Source of the DNA: Fabrea salina
Taxonomy: Eukaryota > Ciliophora > Heterotrichea > Heterotrichida > Fabreidae
Assembly (NCBI GenBank): GCA_022984795.1
Contig: JALIHJ010000028.1
Coordinates: 124,001-188,000, forward strand
DNA: 64,000 bases
Direction: 5' to 3'
Notes under the pieces: model-generated
The model's database searches: none
Told to the model about the DNA's origin: nothing
The model's input: only the letters and a program-made list of their open reading frames with translations
Part shown: positions 32,882 through 42,564 of the stretch, piece after piece
Layout of the letters: every line of letters starts with the position of its first letter
Position numbering within the stretch: position 1 is the stretch's first letter
Made by a program: the position numbers and the translations under genes

Positions 32882-34907
32882 ATGTTAGTCAGAATTCTGG
32901 CAGTTCTGGGGATTAATGTTTTGGCTTTGACAGTGTTTAGTTTGTTTTTGAGTGCAAAGACTGAGCAGGTTCCTGTTTACTCTTCTTTGAGTGGGGTTTC
33001 TTCTTTGAGAGTCTTTGAAGAGTACCGACGACCCAACTTTTCAATTGACCCTTCAAGTGACTTGCTGCACCTTCAGTCTAAAGTAACAGCTATTCCTTCG
33101 AGCTACGGGTACTCGCTGTCTAGAGCAGAAAGGCTGTTTCCTTACAAAGAGTTTCCTAAGTGTTGGGAACTAGTTGGAGAAGAACCAAAGGGAAGCATGG
33201 AACTTGACTATGAAAGTGGGCACTTGAAAATGAACTGCAGAGACTACAAGGGTAGGTACCTGATTGGACCTCGAAAGAACTACACGATGGGGAGCCCCAC
33301 TTCAGAGTCATGGAAACCTGATATTTATACGGAACCCCAAATGCTGGAACCTCAAACGGAGTTTGTAGTAGGCAGTTGCAAGCATGAAGGAAATTTCGAA
33401 ATGATGCAGACTTTTCCAAGGCTCAAAAAAGAAGTTTATGAGAATGCTATGAGGATCTAGCGATTCCTTGAAACTGAAAAGAGACAAGCCCTTGCATATA
33501 CTTATGTTGGGACTTGATAGCTTTTCTAGAAACCACTTTTACAGGAAGCTTAAAAACACAGTAGAATACTTGAGAAGCATGAGTTTGCACAGTGACTGGG
33601 CAGTGTTTGACTTTTTGCTGCACAATATTCAGGGCTTGGACACCTCTGAAAATCTTTCCTTTTTGCTAGGAGAGTACTTCAAGGGGTATCCAAGTGACCC
33701 TCCACAGGACTCATTAGGTGAAGAAGGCATTTGGGATTCACTTAGGAATAAGGGCTTTGTAACTATGATAGGGTTTGACTCTTGCTCTCATAACATTTAT
33801 AAAGTTTTGGGGAAGAAACCCAATGCTGACCATGTAGTTAACTCTTTTTACTGTGCACTGTCTGAGTTATCTAAGTTTCCAAGATTCAAAAAGCAGACAA
33901 GACAAAGGTGTGTGGGGGACAAAATGGCGCACTGGTACATGATGAACTACACCACCCACTTTTCTAACATCTACAAAGGAGCCAATCAGTGGATCTACAC
34001 TCACTTCGACACCGCTCATGAAATAACTGGTCAGCAAGGCCAGTTACTGGATGATGACTTAGTTGAATTCATAGACAACTACTTAAAAACTCACTCAAAG
34101 GACTCTAATGTAGTTGTTTATTTAGTCGCAGACCATGGAATGAGATATGGAGACTATCAAAGCGATAGCGAGGCCATTCAGGAATACAGAATGCCAGCGT
34201 TGTTTATGGTAGCTCCGAAGAAACTGCTGAACTCTATCCGGGGCTCTTACTCTGTCCTGGACCACAACTCCCACAGACTCACTACCAAAGGAGACCTCAG
34301 AAGGTCTGTGTTCTTCTTAGCTAAGTGGCAAACAGGCCTAGACACCCCGACTCCTCCACAGTACTACAACCTATTCACTGAAAAGGTGCCTGACACCAGG
34401 ACCTGCAAAGACGCCCACATTCCTGAATGGTTTTGCAGCACCAATGTAATGAGCAACTTACCTCCAAATACCCATGAAAGTTTACTAACTCAAAAAGAAA
34501 TTGAAATTCAAGAACTCCTTGCAACAATAGCTAGCCAAGTGATGGTCCAAGCAAACCAAGAAACTTCAGTTGCTGAACATCTATGCCAAAGACTTGAACT
34601 TAAAGACGTAGAATTCACAATTTACAAAGAAATAACTTCAGTTAACATCCTGTTTAAATTTATAGTCACCTCAAAGCAAAGCGACAAAGCCAAGTTCGAT
34701 GCTTGGGTTATGACTTCAGGAGTGCCTATCCCAGATACTGCCAACAGAAAAAACCAATACTACAATTGTTTTCCAATAACTTACAAAGAAAGAACTATCT
34801 ACGGAAAGATCATATACATAGAAAGAAAGGACTCATATAAAGGCAGATGCGAAACACTTTCTAACTTCGCAGGAGTCAATCCTAAACTTTGTATCTGCTA
34901 CCCTTAA
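32882..34907 (+). CDS. DUF229 sulfatase-like membrane glycoprotein, frame interrupted
   Basis: An N-terminal signal anchor (VRILAVLGINVLALTVFSLF) precedes a lumenal domain of the alkaline-phosphatase/sulfatase fold: LHILMLGLDSFSRNHFYRKL (DUF229 start, with the metal-site Asp) and VYLVADHGMRYGDY (Asp-His metal site). The first part (32882-33457) ends at TAG 33458-33460; the second resumes one base later so that AMRI is followed by SDSLKLKRDKP, a natural join. No 15-17-nt intron fits. The gap is either an assembly insertion or an unusual +1 shift. Full length would be about 675 aa. Confidence 0.75.
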
Positions 34908-34913
34908 ATAACA

Positions 34914-36653
34914 TTACTTAGTTTTGGGTGTTCTGGCTCTTTGGGCCTTAAGCAGTTGATCGAGGAGTTCCCTTTCTCTGATTTGAAGGTACTCCACTCG
35001 TTTATTTAATTCTTCATTAAGCGTTTGGACTTTAGAGTAGTCTTCTGGTTTGTAGTTGCTTTCTCCGTCCAGCCTACTTTGCATTTGAGAGTACTCTTCT
35101 TTGAGAGTGCCAAGTCGTTTCTTAAGGTTGGTGTTTTCGTTCAACAGTGAAGAGATAGTGTGCTCTTGGGAAATCTTAGGAGAGGCCTCTTCTCTCATTC
35201 CCGTTCCTACGAACGCGCACTCTAAGTTCTCCAACTTGACGTTTAAACTTTGGTTTTCAAGCATTGACTGGTGGTAGCTCCTTTCACTTTGCTCTCTGAT
35301 TTCGCGGACTTTGGCGTTTTGCTCTCTAAGAACTTCTACTTCTTTTTGGAGCTCTTGAAGTGCAGGGTCGGTTGGTGGCTCTGCTTCAGCTGTGTAATCG
35401 ACCATCAAAGGAGGCTTTCCACCTGAAGCTCTGGTGAGTTGCTCTTTTAGGTACTCGTTTTCGAGTCGCAACAAGTGGGCTTCTCTTTTTAAGTTGAGGA
35501 TCATGTGCTCAGTACTGTCAACTTGCAAAATAGGCCTGTTTCTAATGTTCATGGCTCGAGTAGCATAGTTGAGTGTATTGGCAGTTTCGTCTAAATAAGA
35601 AGCAGCAGGCGAGACACAAGCAATCATCAAGGCCCTGCTAGCTCCTCCAAGTGAGTCCATCAGCACCATTGTTAGTTTAGAGTCTCTGTAAGGCACATGG
35701 GGTTTCAAGCTTCTGTTCTTTTTGTCACCTAAAGCTGATATAACTTTTCCAAGCGTAAACAGTGACTTGTTAATGTTCTTAGTTTCATTAAGCATTCCTC
35801 CGCTGCTTTTGGTTTCTTTAAGTCGTTCACTGCCTGCTAAGTCTACAAAATAAGTTTTCCCGTACTTTTTGTAAGTGTGCCCATCTTCACCAGTGATTTC
35901 AGAAATAAAGTAAATCATTAAGATAGAGTGCGACCTAGAACTGTCTGCGTTTAGTTCGTGACTTCCGCTTTTTCTGTTCCGCATGCCTTCGTGAAGCACG
36001 GCTATCAAGTCATCAACACTTGTGCAGTCCACTACCATAAGTTCTTCAACGTAAAAGCCCTTTTTAGAGTTCCACCTGCAGTGCAAAATGCCCGAAGAAG
36101 GGTTAAGTAAGTCCCTTACTTGTTCGTTATAGATCTCAAAAAACCCACTTTTCACGTAGAACTTTTCTGGTCGTTGGAGCATTCGCTGCCATATATAAGT
36201 GATGCTTCTCGGAATCAGTCCGTCAGTGTCGTCAGAAGTGTAGTCTTGCTGGCCTAGTCTTTCTTCGACACCTGCCATAGTGTAGGTTTTGCCCGAGCCA
36301 GTCTGTCCATACGCAAACACAGTGCACGAGTAGCCATCTAAAGAACTCTCAAGAAGCGAGTGAACTCCTGTTTCAGAAAACACTTGGGCTTGGTTGGTGC
36401 TTGGGTCAAATATATGGTGGAACCCAAACTGCCTCATTCCGCCTTTGAGCTTGAGGTGCAAGACTTTGGGGTTTTGAACTTCCAAGCAACTGCCAGATTT
36501 TTCTTCGCGTTTAAAAATAGGACGGATTCTTACACATACACGAATGCTTTCGCCTCCGTCTTGTTCTAGGGTGTTGGAACTCCCTGATACTGAGGGGGGC
36601 TGTGAAGCAATCTTGTTAGAACTTGCTGTGGACTTTTGAGAAGCAACTTGCAT
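34914..36653 (-). CDS. kinesin motor protein, KIF12-like
   Basis: About 579 aa with an N-terminal motor (residues about 35-385): P-loop AYGQTGSGKTYTM, switch I NADSSRSHSIL, switch II DLAGSERLKE. The motor end CVSPAASYLDETANTLNYATRAMNI resembles KIF12. A neck and coiled coil follow to the C-terminus. The start is taken as ATG 36653, since an upstream in-frame ATG at 36686 would overlap the divergent Yos1 gene. The spacer to the Yos1 ATG is 19 bp. Confidence 0.9.
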   Translation of the reverse strand: MQVASQKSTASSNKIASQPPSVSGSSNTLEQDGGESIRVCVRIRPIFKREEKSGSCLEVQNPKVLHLKLKGGMRQFGFHHIFDPSTNQAQVFSETGVHSLLESSLDGYSCTVFAYGQTGSGKTYTMAGVEERLGQQDYTSDDTDGLIPRSITYIWQRMLQRPEKFYVKSGFFEIYNEQVRDLLNPSSGILHCRWNSKKGFYVEELMVVDCTSVDDLIAVLHEGMRNRKSGSHELNADSSRSHSILMIYFISEITGEDGHTYKKYGKTYFVDLAGSERLKETKSSGGMLNETKNINKSLFTLGKVISALGDKKNRSLKPHVPYRDSKLTMVLMDSLGGASRALMIACVSPAASYLDETANTLNYATRAMNIRNRPILQVDSTEHMILNLKREAHLLRLENEYLKEQLTRASGGKPPLMVDYTAEAEPPTDPALQELQKEVEVLREQNAKVREIREQSERSYHQSMLENQSLNVKLENLECAFVGTGMREEASPKISQEHTISSLLNENTNLKKRLGTLKEEYSQMQSRLDGESNYKPEDYSKVQTLNEELNKRVEYLQIRERELLDQLLKAQRARTPKTK

Positions 36654-36672
36654 GTTACTGAGTAATAATAAA

Positions 36673-36927
36673 ATGGCACTGGGCATTTTCAGTCTGCTGG
36701 AGGCTTCTATTCTGCTTTTGAATGCGTTAGCAATACTGAACCCGCACTATTTGTTGAAGAAGTACAGCATGGACTCTCCAGAAAAGGTGCAAGACATGGA
36801 CATTGTTAAGAAACAACTTACCTTTTTGCTTTACGCTGCCAGAACTTATGGACGAAGTAAGTGATATTTAGTTCCTCTTATTGTGGCTAACTCACTTTGT
36901 GTGCTGGTTGAGCTACTAGTTGGTTAA
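36673..36927 (+). CDS. YOS1: Yos1/IER3IP1-like ER-Golgi membrane protein
   Basis: Spliced from 36673-36856 and 36872-36927, 79 aa. It begins MALGIFSLLEASILLLNALAI, a hydrophobic helix as in IER3IP1, has the middle NPHYLLKKYS and, after the intron, the second helix PLIVANSLCVLVELLVG. This matches Yos1, a subunit of the Yip1-Yif1 complex for ER-to-Golgi transport. The 15-nt intron removes an in-frame TGA and TAG-like sequence; unspliced, the second membrane helix is lost. Confidence 0.9.
36857..36871 (+). other. 15-nt spliceosomal intron
   Basis: GTAAGTGATATTTAG in the Yos1 gene, containing an in-frame TGA. Removal restores the conserved C-terminal helix. A is at position 10. Confidence 0.95.
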
Positions 36928-36946
36928 CAGTTAATATGTATAAGAG

Positions 36947-39016
36947 TTATTTTTTATATGTGTGGTACCTTCTAAGGACACGCGAGTTCTCGTGCTTGTC
37001 AGCATCTGAGACTGACTTCCTCTTCGGAGTGGGCCTGTAAGTAGATTGCCTGAAACTCATAGTTAGTCGTTTGGGTTTTAGGTTTTTGTATTTTTCTTTT
37101 GCTTTGTCGATGAGTTCTTGCTTAAGGTTTTCTTTTAAGTTTTCTTCTTCGAGTTTTTGCCTTTGTTCTTGCATAGCTTCTTGGCTTTCAAGTAGCTCTT
37201 CTTTTTCTTGGGCTTCAGCGCCATAGGCTTTTTCCCACTCTTCAGGGAGAGTGTTTTCGGCTTCAATTGAGTACTCTATCAAGGCTTTAGAGTCTTTTTC
37301 AAGGAAGTTGTGGAGGAACCTGCGCAGAGTTCTTCTGGAGTCTTGGTCTTTTTCTAGAGTGAAAAACTTAAAAGTAGGCATGAGCTTTGCAAACTTGATG
37401 TTAACGTCTAAACAAGGGTCTTGACCTAACTTCATCAAGGCTTCCATGAAGTACTGGTTGAACATCTTCCTTGAAATGTGCTTTTTTACTTCCACACAAA
37501 AGTCTAAGTAAGCCATTCTGTCCCTGTACACTGAGGACTCTGCAAAGTTCCTTATTAAGAAGTCTGCAAGTTCTTGCTTCTGCTGGTACACTACTTGGAA
37601 CACCTTAGCACTTACATGACAGCAAGCTTCTCTTACTTTGCAAACGGAACTCTGCACAACTCCAAGCAAAGCGAAGAAACACTCAGCTAGTTTTTGGGGT
37701 TGGTCTACTTGCTCTACTAACTGAGCCACTTCTTCCAGAATAACTACTTGTTGTCTCCACAACTTGCTTCCTTTTAAAATTTCAAGCAAGATTTCTAAAA
37801 CCTCTGTTTGGTTTCCTAGCTGAACTGAAGCTTTTGCTGAGTTTTTAAGCACTAAGTGTCTGGAGTTTTGGTCTTTAAGGCTTGTTTTGAGTTTTTCTTG
37901 CAAGTGTTCTTTGTAGTTACTACTTGTTAAGCATATTTGGCAAAGTTGTTTTGTCAGTCCTTCAGACTTTTGTTCAGCACTAACTATTATCTTCCACAGC
38001 AAAGAGTTCACAGTTCCCAGAGCTTCTAAGAAGGAAGGAATGCTTTCTACAACTAGTTCTTTGGTTTCTTGGTCTTCTAAGTGTTTGGAAGCCCACTCTA
38101 GACATTTCTGAACTTCGTCTTTTTCAAGTACTTCTTTGAACCTTCTAAGGAACTCCCCAATGTGGGTTAAGTAAACTTTTACGAAGTTTGTTTTTTTAGT
38201 TTCAAAAATATCTTTTAGCAAAGTAGTTTTTACTTCTTTTAGCTTTTCTGGGCTCAACAAGTGCAAAACCCCAAAAAGGACTGGAAGTCCAGAGTCCAGC
38301 ACGTGCACAGTGTCGTCCCGGGCCAGTTTTAGTATTTCAGGAACTAGTTTTTCTTGAGAAGTCAAAGGAACTAACTTAAATAGTCCCCTGCACATAGTTT
38401 TCCTCACAATCCACTCAGGGTCTTGCGCCATCCTTAAAACTTTGTCGATAAGGTAGGGTTGGTGCTTAGCAGCTGTAGCTAAGGCCACTGCACCCATTGC
38501 CCTTACGTAGTGGTCTGCACTGTAGCTTGAAATCTGGTCAATCAGTCTCACAGGGACTTCTTCCCAGACTTCTACGAGTTCTTCCAAAACTTGAGTCCAC
38601 TTTGCCTGCAACTGTGCACTGGAGCACTCTGCTACGTCTGGAAACAGACCAATAAGCCTTTCTCTGCACTCAGTTGGAAACTGTGAAGAAGTAATGAGTA
38701 ACTTAATGCCTTCAGCTGCTTCTTCCTGGGCAGGTTCGTTCCAGTAAGGGATGTGGTTCTATTTAAATCTTACAATCAGTGCAGAAACTACTTCTTTGAA
38801 ATTGGGCTGCGAAGCAAAAGTACTTAGGTGTTTTACGATCCAAACTTTTTGAAAAGGCTTACCTGACTCAAGAAACAAAAGGGACTTTTGGACTTCAGTT
38901 AGTTTTTCTGGAGTGAAGAGTTCTTGGATTTCTTTGTTAGAGTGAATTCTTTGTTTGAACTCTTCATTGATACATTCAATTGGGTTCTCTAGTAACCACT
39001 CAGGGTGAAAAGACAT
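36947..39016 (-). CDS. HEAT-repeat protein, PP4 regulatory subunit 4-like
   Basis: Spliced from 39016-38774 and 38758-36947, about 684 aa. HEAT repeats run through residues 1-550 (HYVRAMGAVALATAAKHQP, EWIVRKTMCRGLFKLVPL, YRDRMAYLDFCVEVKKHISRKMFNQYF). A coiled coil with EELLESQEAMQEQRQKLEEE and a basic tail follow. The order, and the C-terminal segment around the YRDRMAYLDF helix, recall PPP4R4. It would scaffold a PP4 catalytic subunit (inference). The intron at 38759-38773 removes an in-frame TAG. Confidence 0.65.
38759..38773 (-). other. 15-nt spliceosomal intron
   Basis: GTAAGATTTAAATAG on the minus strand, ending with the in-frame TAG. It joins SALI to NHIPYWNEPAQEE in frame. A is at position 10. 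Confidence 0.93.
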
Positions 39017-39031
39017 TATTTTTATTAAGAT

Positions 39032-40183
39032 CTAGTTAAGCCAAGCTTCTTCTAAAGCTTCTTCAGCTGAGCGCCTATGTTGAGGGTTCTTTTCAAGGAG
39101 TTTGCTGATGAAAGCTATTGCTCTTCCTGATACTCCTTTTGATGCTAAAAAAGTGTAGTCTACTCTAGAACTTTCAGTTAAGAATTCTTGTTTAGACACT
39201 CCTCTGAAAGGTCTTTTTCTGCTCAGCATAAAATACAATACCACCCCGAAACTATACAAGTCAGCTTTGCAGCTGTAAGATGAGTTAGTAATTATCTCTG
39301 GAGCTAAGTAACCGAGACTTCCTGACTGGGAAACTGAGTTACTTTTTTCGGACTCAGAAATCCCAAAGTCAATTAGTTTAAAGTTTGAAGAGTCAATAAC
39401 TATGTTTTCAGGTTTGATATCTCTGTGTATGATCCCTTTTTGGTGGAGGTACTTAAGTGTTTTTAAGAATTGCTTCGAAAAAGCAATAGCATTATCTTCA
39501 GTAAAAGGACCATTTTCAGTTAAAGTTTTCAGTAAAGTCTTTCCTGGAATATATTCCATTACTAAGTACAGCTTTGAATTGGTTTCGTAAACTCTGATCA
39601 AGTTTACTATGTTGGGATGGCTTAGTTTGCGCATTATTTTGATCTCAGATCTTAAGTAAGCCAGGGCTCTGGAGTTGTTGATTACCTCTTCGTCTATGAC
39701 TTTAATAGCCACTGGTTCAGAAGTTTCTTTTTGCTTAGCAAAATAAACCTTACCAGAACCACCCTGGCCTATAAGTTGCCCGAATTCATAGTCGTCAAAG
39801 ATGTCTTCTAGAATAGCGTGCTTTTCGAGTTGGGAAACCCACTCTTCCAAACTTGCTTCGTTTTTGGCGTAAAAGTCCTCACACATCTTCTCACTGAGCA
39901 GACTAAACCCGAAACGCTCCTTTTCCCCGTCGGACTCATAAAACACTCTGAGTATTTTCCAAGAAAGGTCTGTTTTAACTAGTCTGTTGAGTCCGCCTTT
40001 TCTTATGTAGTAGAGTTTTGAGGATCTTAGAAAAAAGCTTTTCTTAACCATGCTGTTAATTCCTGGTACGTACAAGGATCCTCTGTAACTAAAACCTTTA
40101 CTGCCAGCGCCCATAAACGAGTCAAATACCCAAAAGTGCTGATCTACATTGTCATTAAGCTTCGAAATGACTTCCGGAAACAT
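39032..40183 (-). CDS. Ser/Thr protein kinase with N-terminal PH domain
   Basis: The 383-aa protein has a PH domain (about residues 20-125, ending EEWVSQLEKHA) and a kinase domain from residue 131: GQGGSGKVYFA, VAIKVI, HRDIKPENIVI, DFGISESE and APEI. All catalytic residues are present. A PH domain directly before the kinase is a layout often seen in ciliates; it could bind phosphoinositides. It ends TAG, 15 nt before the PP4R4-like gene. The divergent spacer to the CKK gene is 48 bp. Confidence 0.93.
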   Translation of the reverse strand: MFPEVISKLNDNVDQHFWVFDSFMGAGSKGFSYRGSLYVPGINSMVKKSFFLRSSKLYYIRKGGLNRLVKTDLSWKILRVFYESDGEKERFGFSLLSEKMCEDFYAKNEASLEEWVSQLEKHAILEDIFDDYEFGQLIGQGGSGKVYFAKQKETSEPVAIKVIDEEVINNSRALAYLRSEIKIMRKLSHPNIVNLIRVYETNSKLYLVMEYIPGKTLLKTLTENGPFTEDNAIAFSKQFLKTLKYLHQKGIIHRDIKPENIVIDSSNFKLIDFGISESEKSNSVSQSGSLGYLAPEIITNSSYSCKADLYSFGVVLYFMLSRKRPFRGVSKQEFLTESSRVDYTFLASKGVSGRAIAFISKLLEKNPQHRRSAEEALEEAWLN

Positions 40184-40231
40184 AAATGTATAAAGATGTA
40201 GTTAATAGGTTTAAGTCCAGTTGATAATAAT

Positions 40232-41473
40232 ATGAGTAGTAATGACAAACTAGCCAGGGCCCAAGCACTAATCGAAGAAAAGAAAAAACAACTCTCAGAA
40301 CGAATCCAAAAAGTAATGACCACTCAGCAAAACCAAGAAAAGAAACAACAACAACGACAAAAAGAACTCGAAAAACAAAGAAAAGAAATCGAAAAGTGGC
40401 GCAAAGAAAAAGGCTTCAAACCCAAAAAACCCCCAGTAGACACCAAAACAGAGCTCCTAGAAGCAGAGTCGGATGTAGAGTCCCCCGTGACTACTATTCA
40501 CGAAGCCCCTGAAAGCCTAACACAAGAACCCTCAGAACAAAACTCAACTCCAGAAGTCCCTCAAGAAGAAACTTCCAGCGTCAAAAAAGACTCTGACTCC
40601 GAAAACGACTTAGACAGGTCTTTCCAGTTCGAAATAGCTTCCCAAATGAAACTAATACAAAGAGGTTACAAGCAAAAGTCCATGGAATTCGAAAACAAGA
40701 AACAAAACATCAAACATGAACTCCTCAAAGCTTTTTTCCACAACGAATTCTGGGCTGAAGAAGAACTTCAAGAATTCCAAACCTTCGGCAACCAAGAAGA
40801 GCTCAAACAAATCCTTGAAGAAGCCGAACAAAAACCTTCCAAAACTCAATCAGAAGACGAAGACTCCCAGAAACCCAAGTTACTTGTGTTCGAAAACGAG
40901 TCTCGCAAAGACTGGGCACAAATGAAGACTAAAAAACTCCAACAACTCCAACAAAGACAAACTGAAAGAACCCCTGAAAGAAAACCCAACCCCTCCAGAG
41001 ACCTTTCTCCCAAACACTCTGTTTTGTCCGACCAAACCAAACAAGCCATTGCTTCTAAATACCGCCGACACAAAAACCTGCCTAGCCTAGTGTACACTAA
41101 GCCTTCTAATCGCAAACTCATTAAAAACGCCATCTCCCAAGTGTGCTTAGCAGGCGAACCCAACCGAGGTAAACGCCAAGAAGTTTTAGAACTCATAGAC
41201 CAACTTCCGGAGGTGCTTTACTTTATAATAGTTTTTAAAAGCGAACTAGGGAAGAGAGACATGAAAGCCTTATACTCACATGAAACCACAAACGGAGAAG
41301 TAGCTAGGGTTTGGGGAGCTCCCCATCTACCTGAGCTGTTGGACAGCAGTATGGTAAAAGTATTTTTCAGGTACGATTCAGGAGCTAGAGAGTTCAAGCC
41401 TTTGCAGTGCAAGGACTTCATAATCGCAACTGATGCAGTTGCCCTAAACAAGATTCCTAAATTATACAGTTAA
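40232..41473 (+). CDS. CAMSAP/Patronin-type CKK-domain microtubule minus-end protein
   Basis: The 413-aa protein has an N-terminal coiled coil rich in Gln/Lys (residues 1-70), an acidic disordered middle and a C-terminal CKK domain (about residues 285-405): NRKLIKNAISQVCLAGEP, YFIIVFKSELGKRDMKALYS, GEVARVWGAP, KVFFRYDSGAREFKP. CKK domains recognise microtubule minus ends in CAMSAP/Patronin. The CH domain of animal CAMSAPs is absent. It may stabilise the long cortical microtubule ribbons of Stentor-like cells (inference). Its TAA shares TTAA with the Erv1 stop. Confidence 0.87.
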   Translation: MSSNDKLARAQALIEEKKKQLSERIQKVMTTQQNQEKKQQQRQKELEKQRKEIEKWRKEKGFKPKKPPVDTKTELLEAESDVESPVTTIHEAPESLTQEPSEQNSTPEVPQEETSSVKKDSDSENDLDRSFQFEIASQMKLIQRGYKQKSMEFENKKQNIKHELLKAFFHNEFWAEEELQEFQTFGNQEELKQILEEAEQKPSKTQSEDEDSQKPKLLVFENESRKDWAQMKTKKLQQLQQRQTERTPERKPNPSRDLSPKHSVLSDQTKQAIASKYRRHKNLPSLVYTKPSNRKLIKNAISQVCLAGEPNRGKRQEVLELIDQLPEVLYFIIVFKSELGKRDMKALYSHETTNGEVARVWGAPHLPELLDSSMVKVFFRYDSGAREFKPLQCKDFIIATDAVALNKIPKLYS

Positions 41474-41874
41474 TCCTTAGAGCTTAACCACCTGTTGTCT
41501 AAACTTTTGATGTCACAAGGAAATATAGGCTTCTGCAGAACCTTGTTAACCTTGTTGTGCATAACACACACCCAATTACTCAAACTTTCCCTAGACTCAA
41601 CTTTAGGGGGCTCTTTAGCAATGCTTTTTCTAAAGTGGTAAGCACACGACTTACAAGGAAACACCCTAGCAAACGAGTGTATGAACCTTGAAAAAGTCTC
41701 TTGTGTGGATGAATCTGGATTTTCTGGGTAGTGCGCAGCCATAGTGTGTAGTAAACTCCACCCTGCCCTTCCTACACGGGTTCTGTCAGGAGGGCACTCA
41801 GCTTCGTAGTCCACCGCAAAGCCTTCTCCGCTCAAAGGAGTAGTTTCTCTGCAGACTTCTTCGTCACAGTCCAT
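41470..41874 (-). CDS. ERV1: Erv1/ALR-family sulfhydryl oxidase
   Basis: The 134-aa protein matches the short Erv1 FAD domain: CPPDRTRVGRAGWSLLHTMAAHYP, the redox-active CxxC (PCKSCAYHFR), HNKVNKVLQKP and a final FPCDIKSLDNRW-type segment. Erv1 reoxidises Mia40 in the mitochondrial intermembrane space, passing electrons to cytochrome c. A shuttle Cys pair is possible in the N-terminal MDCDEEVC. The divergent ankyrin gene begins 9 bp upstream. Confidence 0.93.
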   Translation of the reverse strand: MDCDEEVCRETTPLSGEGFAVDYEAECPPDRTRVGRAGWSLLHTMAAHYPENPDSSTQETFSRFIHSFARVFPCKSCAYHFRKSIAKEPPKVESRESLSNWVCVMHNKVNKVLQKPIFPCDIKSLDNRWLSSKD

Positions 41875-41883
41875 ATATTATTC

Positions 41884-42563
41884 ATGGAAGATAAAAGTAA
41901 CTACATCCAGCAACTGGAATGCAAAGTCCAACAACTCGAAGAAGAAAACAGTTCCCTCAAAGAAACCATCCAGATTCTTCTCGGCAAACTAAAGCAACAA
42001 AAGTCAGGCAGAGCTGAAGGTATTATGTAAGCAGAGACATTCCTAAGACTGGGTATTCTTCTGGACCCGACGACCTAGAAACTGAGCTACTGGAGCACAT
42101 TGAGATGGATAACCTTTCTGCACTCCAGTCACTCCAAAATGTAGGGATCGACTACTACTTCTCTGGAACTGGGAACTACTTGATCCATGAAGCTGTGAAA
42201 GCAGGCGCTATTAAGATTTTGAACTACTTAGCTTCTAAAGGCGCAGACCTGAACGCTGTGTCTAAAGACGAGGAGACTGCACTAACTTTAGGCGCAGAAC
42301 TCGGCAGGCACGACGCTTTGTGCATCATACTGCAGCAAGGCCGTGGGAAAGTGGATATTAACTACCCCAACCGCTTAGGGTTCACTGCTCTCCAAATAGC
42401 AGTTAAAAAAGGCCACAAAGACCTAGTAAGTCTTTTGGTTGAGCACGGAGCTGACATTGAAGTTACAACAGCTTTAGGAGACTCTTTGCTAAGAATGGCC
42501 CAAAGGGCTGGACACCAAGAAATAGTTATGCTCTTAGTGAACGCTGGGGCTTCTCTTAGATAA
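41884..42563 (+). CDS. coiled-coil ankyrin-repeat protein
   Basis: Spliced from 41884-42019 and 42037-42563, about 220 aa. A short coiled coil (NYIQQLECKVQQLEEENSSLKET) precedes four ankyrin repeats, e.g. TGNYLIHEAVKAGAIKILNYL, GFTALQIAVKKGHKDLVSLL and GDSLLRMAQRAGHQEIVMLL. The intron must be 17 nt (42020-42036, ending AGAG) to join the frames; a 15-nt removal runs into TAG at 42076. An internal ATG at 42105 could start the ankyrin part alone. The gap to the convergent giant gene is 1 nt. Confidence 0.8.
42020..42036 (+). other. probable 17-nt intron ending AGAG
   Basis: GTATTATGTAAGCAGAG in the ankyrin gene. Exon 1 frame has TAA at 42028-42030 and the exon 2 frame has TGA at 42015-42017, so the join must fall between. 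A 17-nt removal gives GAA GAC ATT and an open frame into the repeats. A is at position 10, as in the 15-nt introns. Confidence 0.62.
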
Positions 42564-42564
42564 G

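Noticed and set aside
33434-33488. 55-nt intron in the sulfatase-like gene
   Set aside because: GT-AG and frame would fit, but it is far longer than any other intron here and would remove the natural join AMRI-SDSLKLK.
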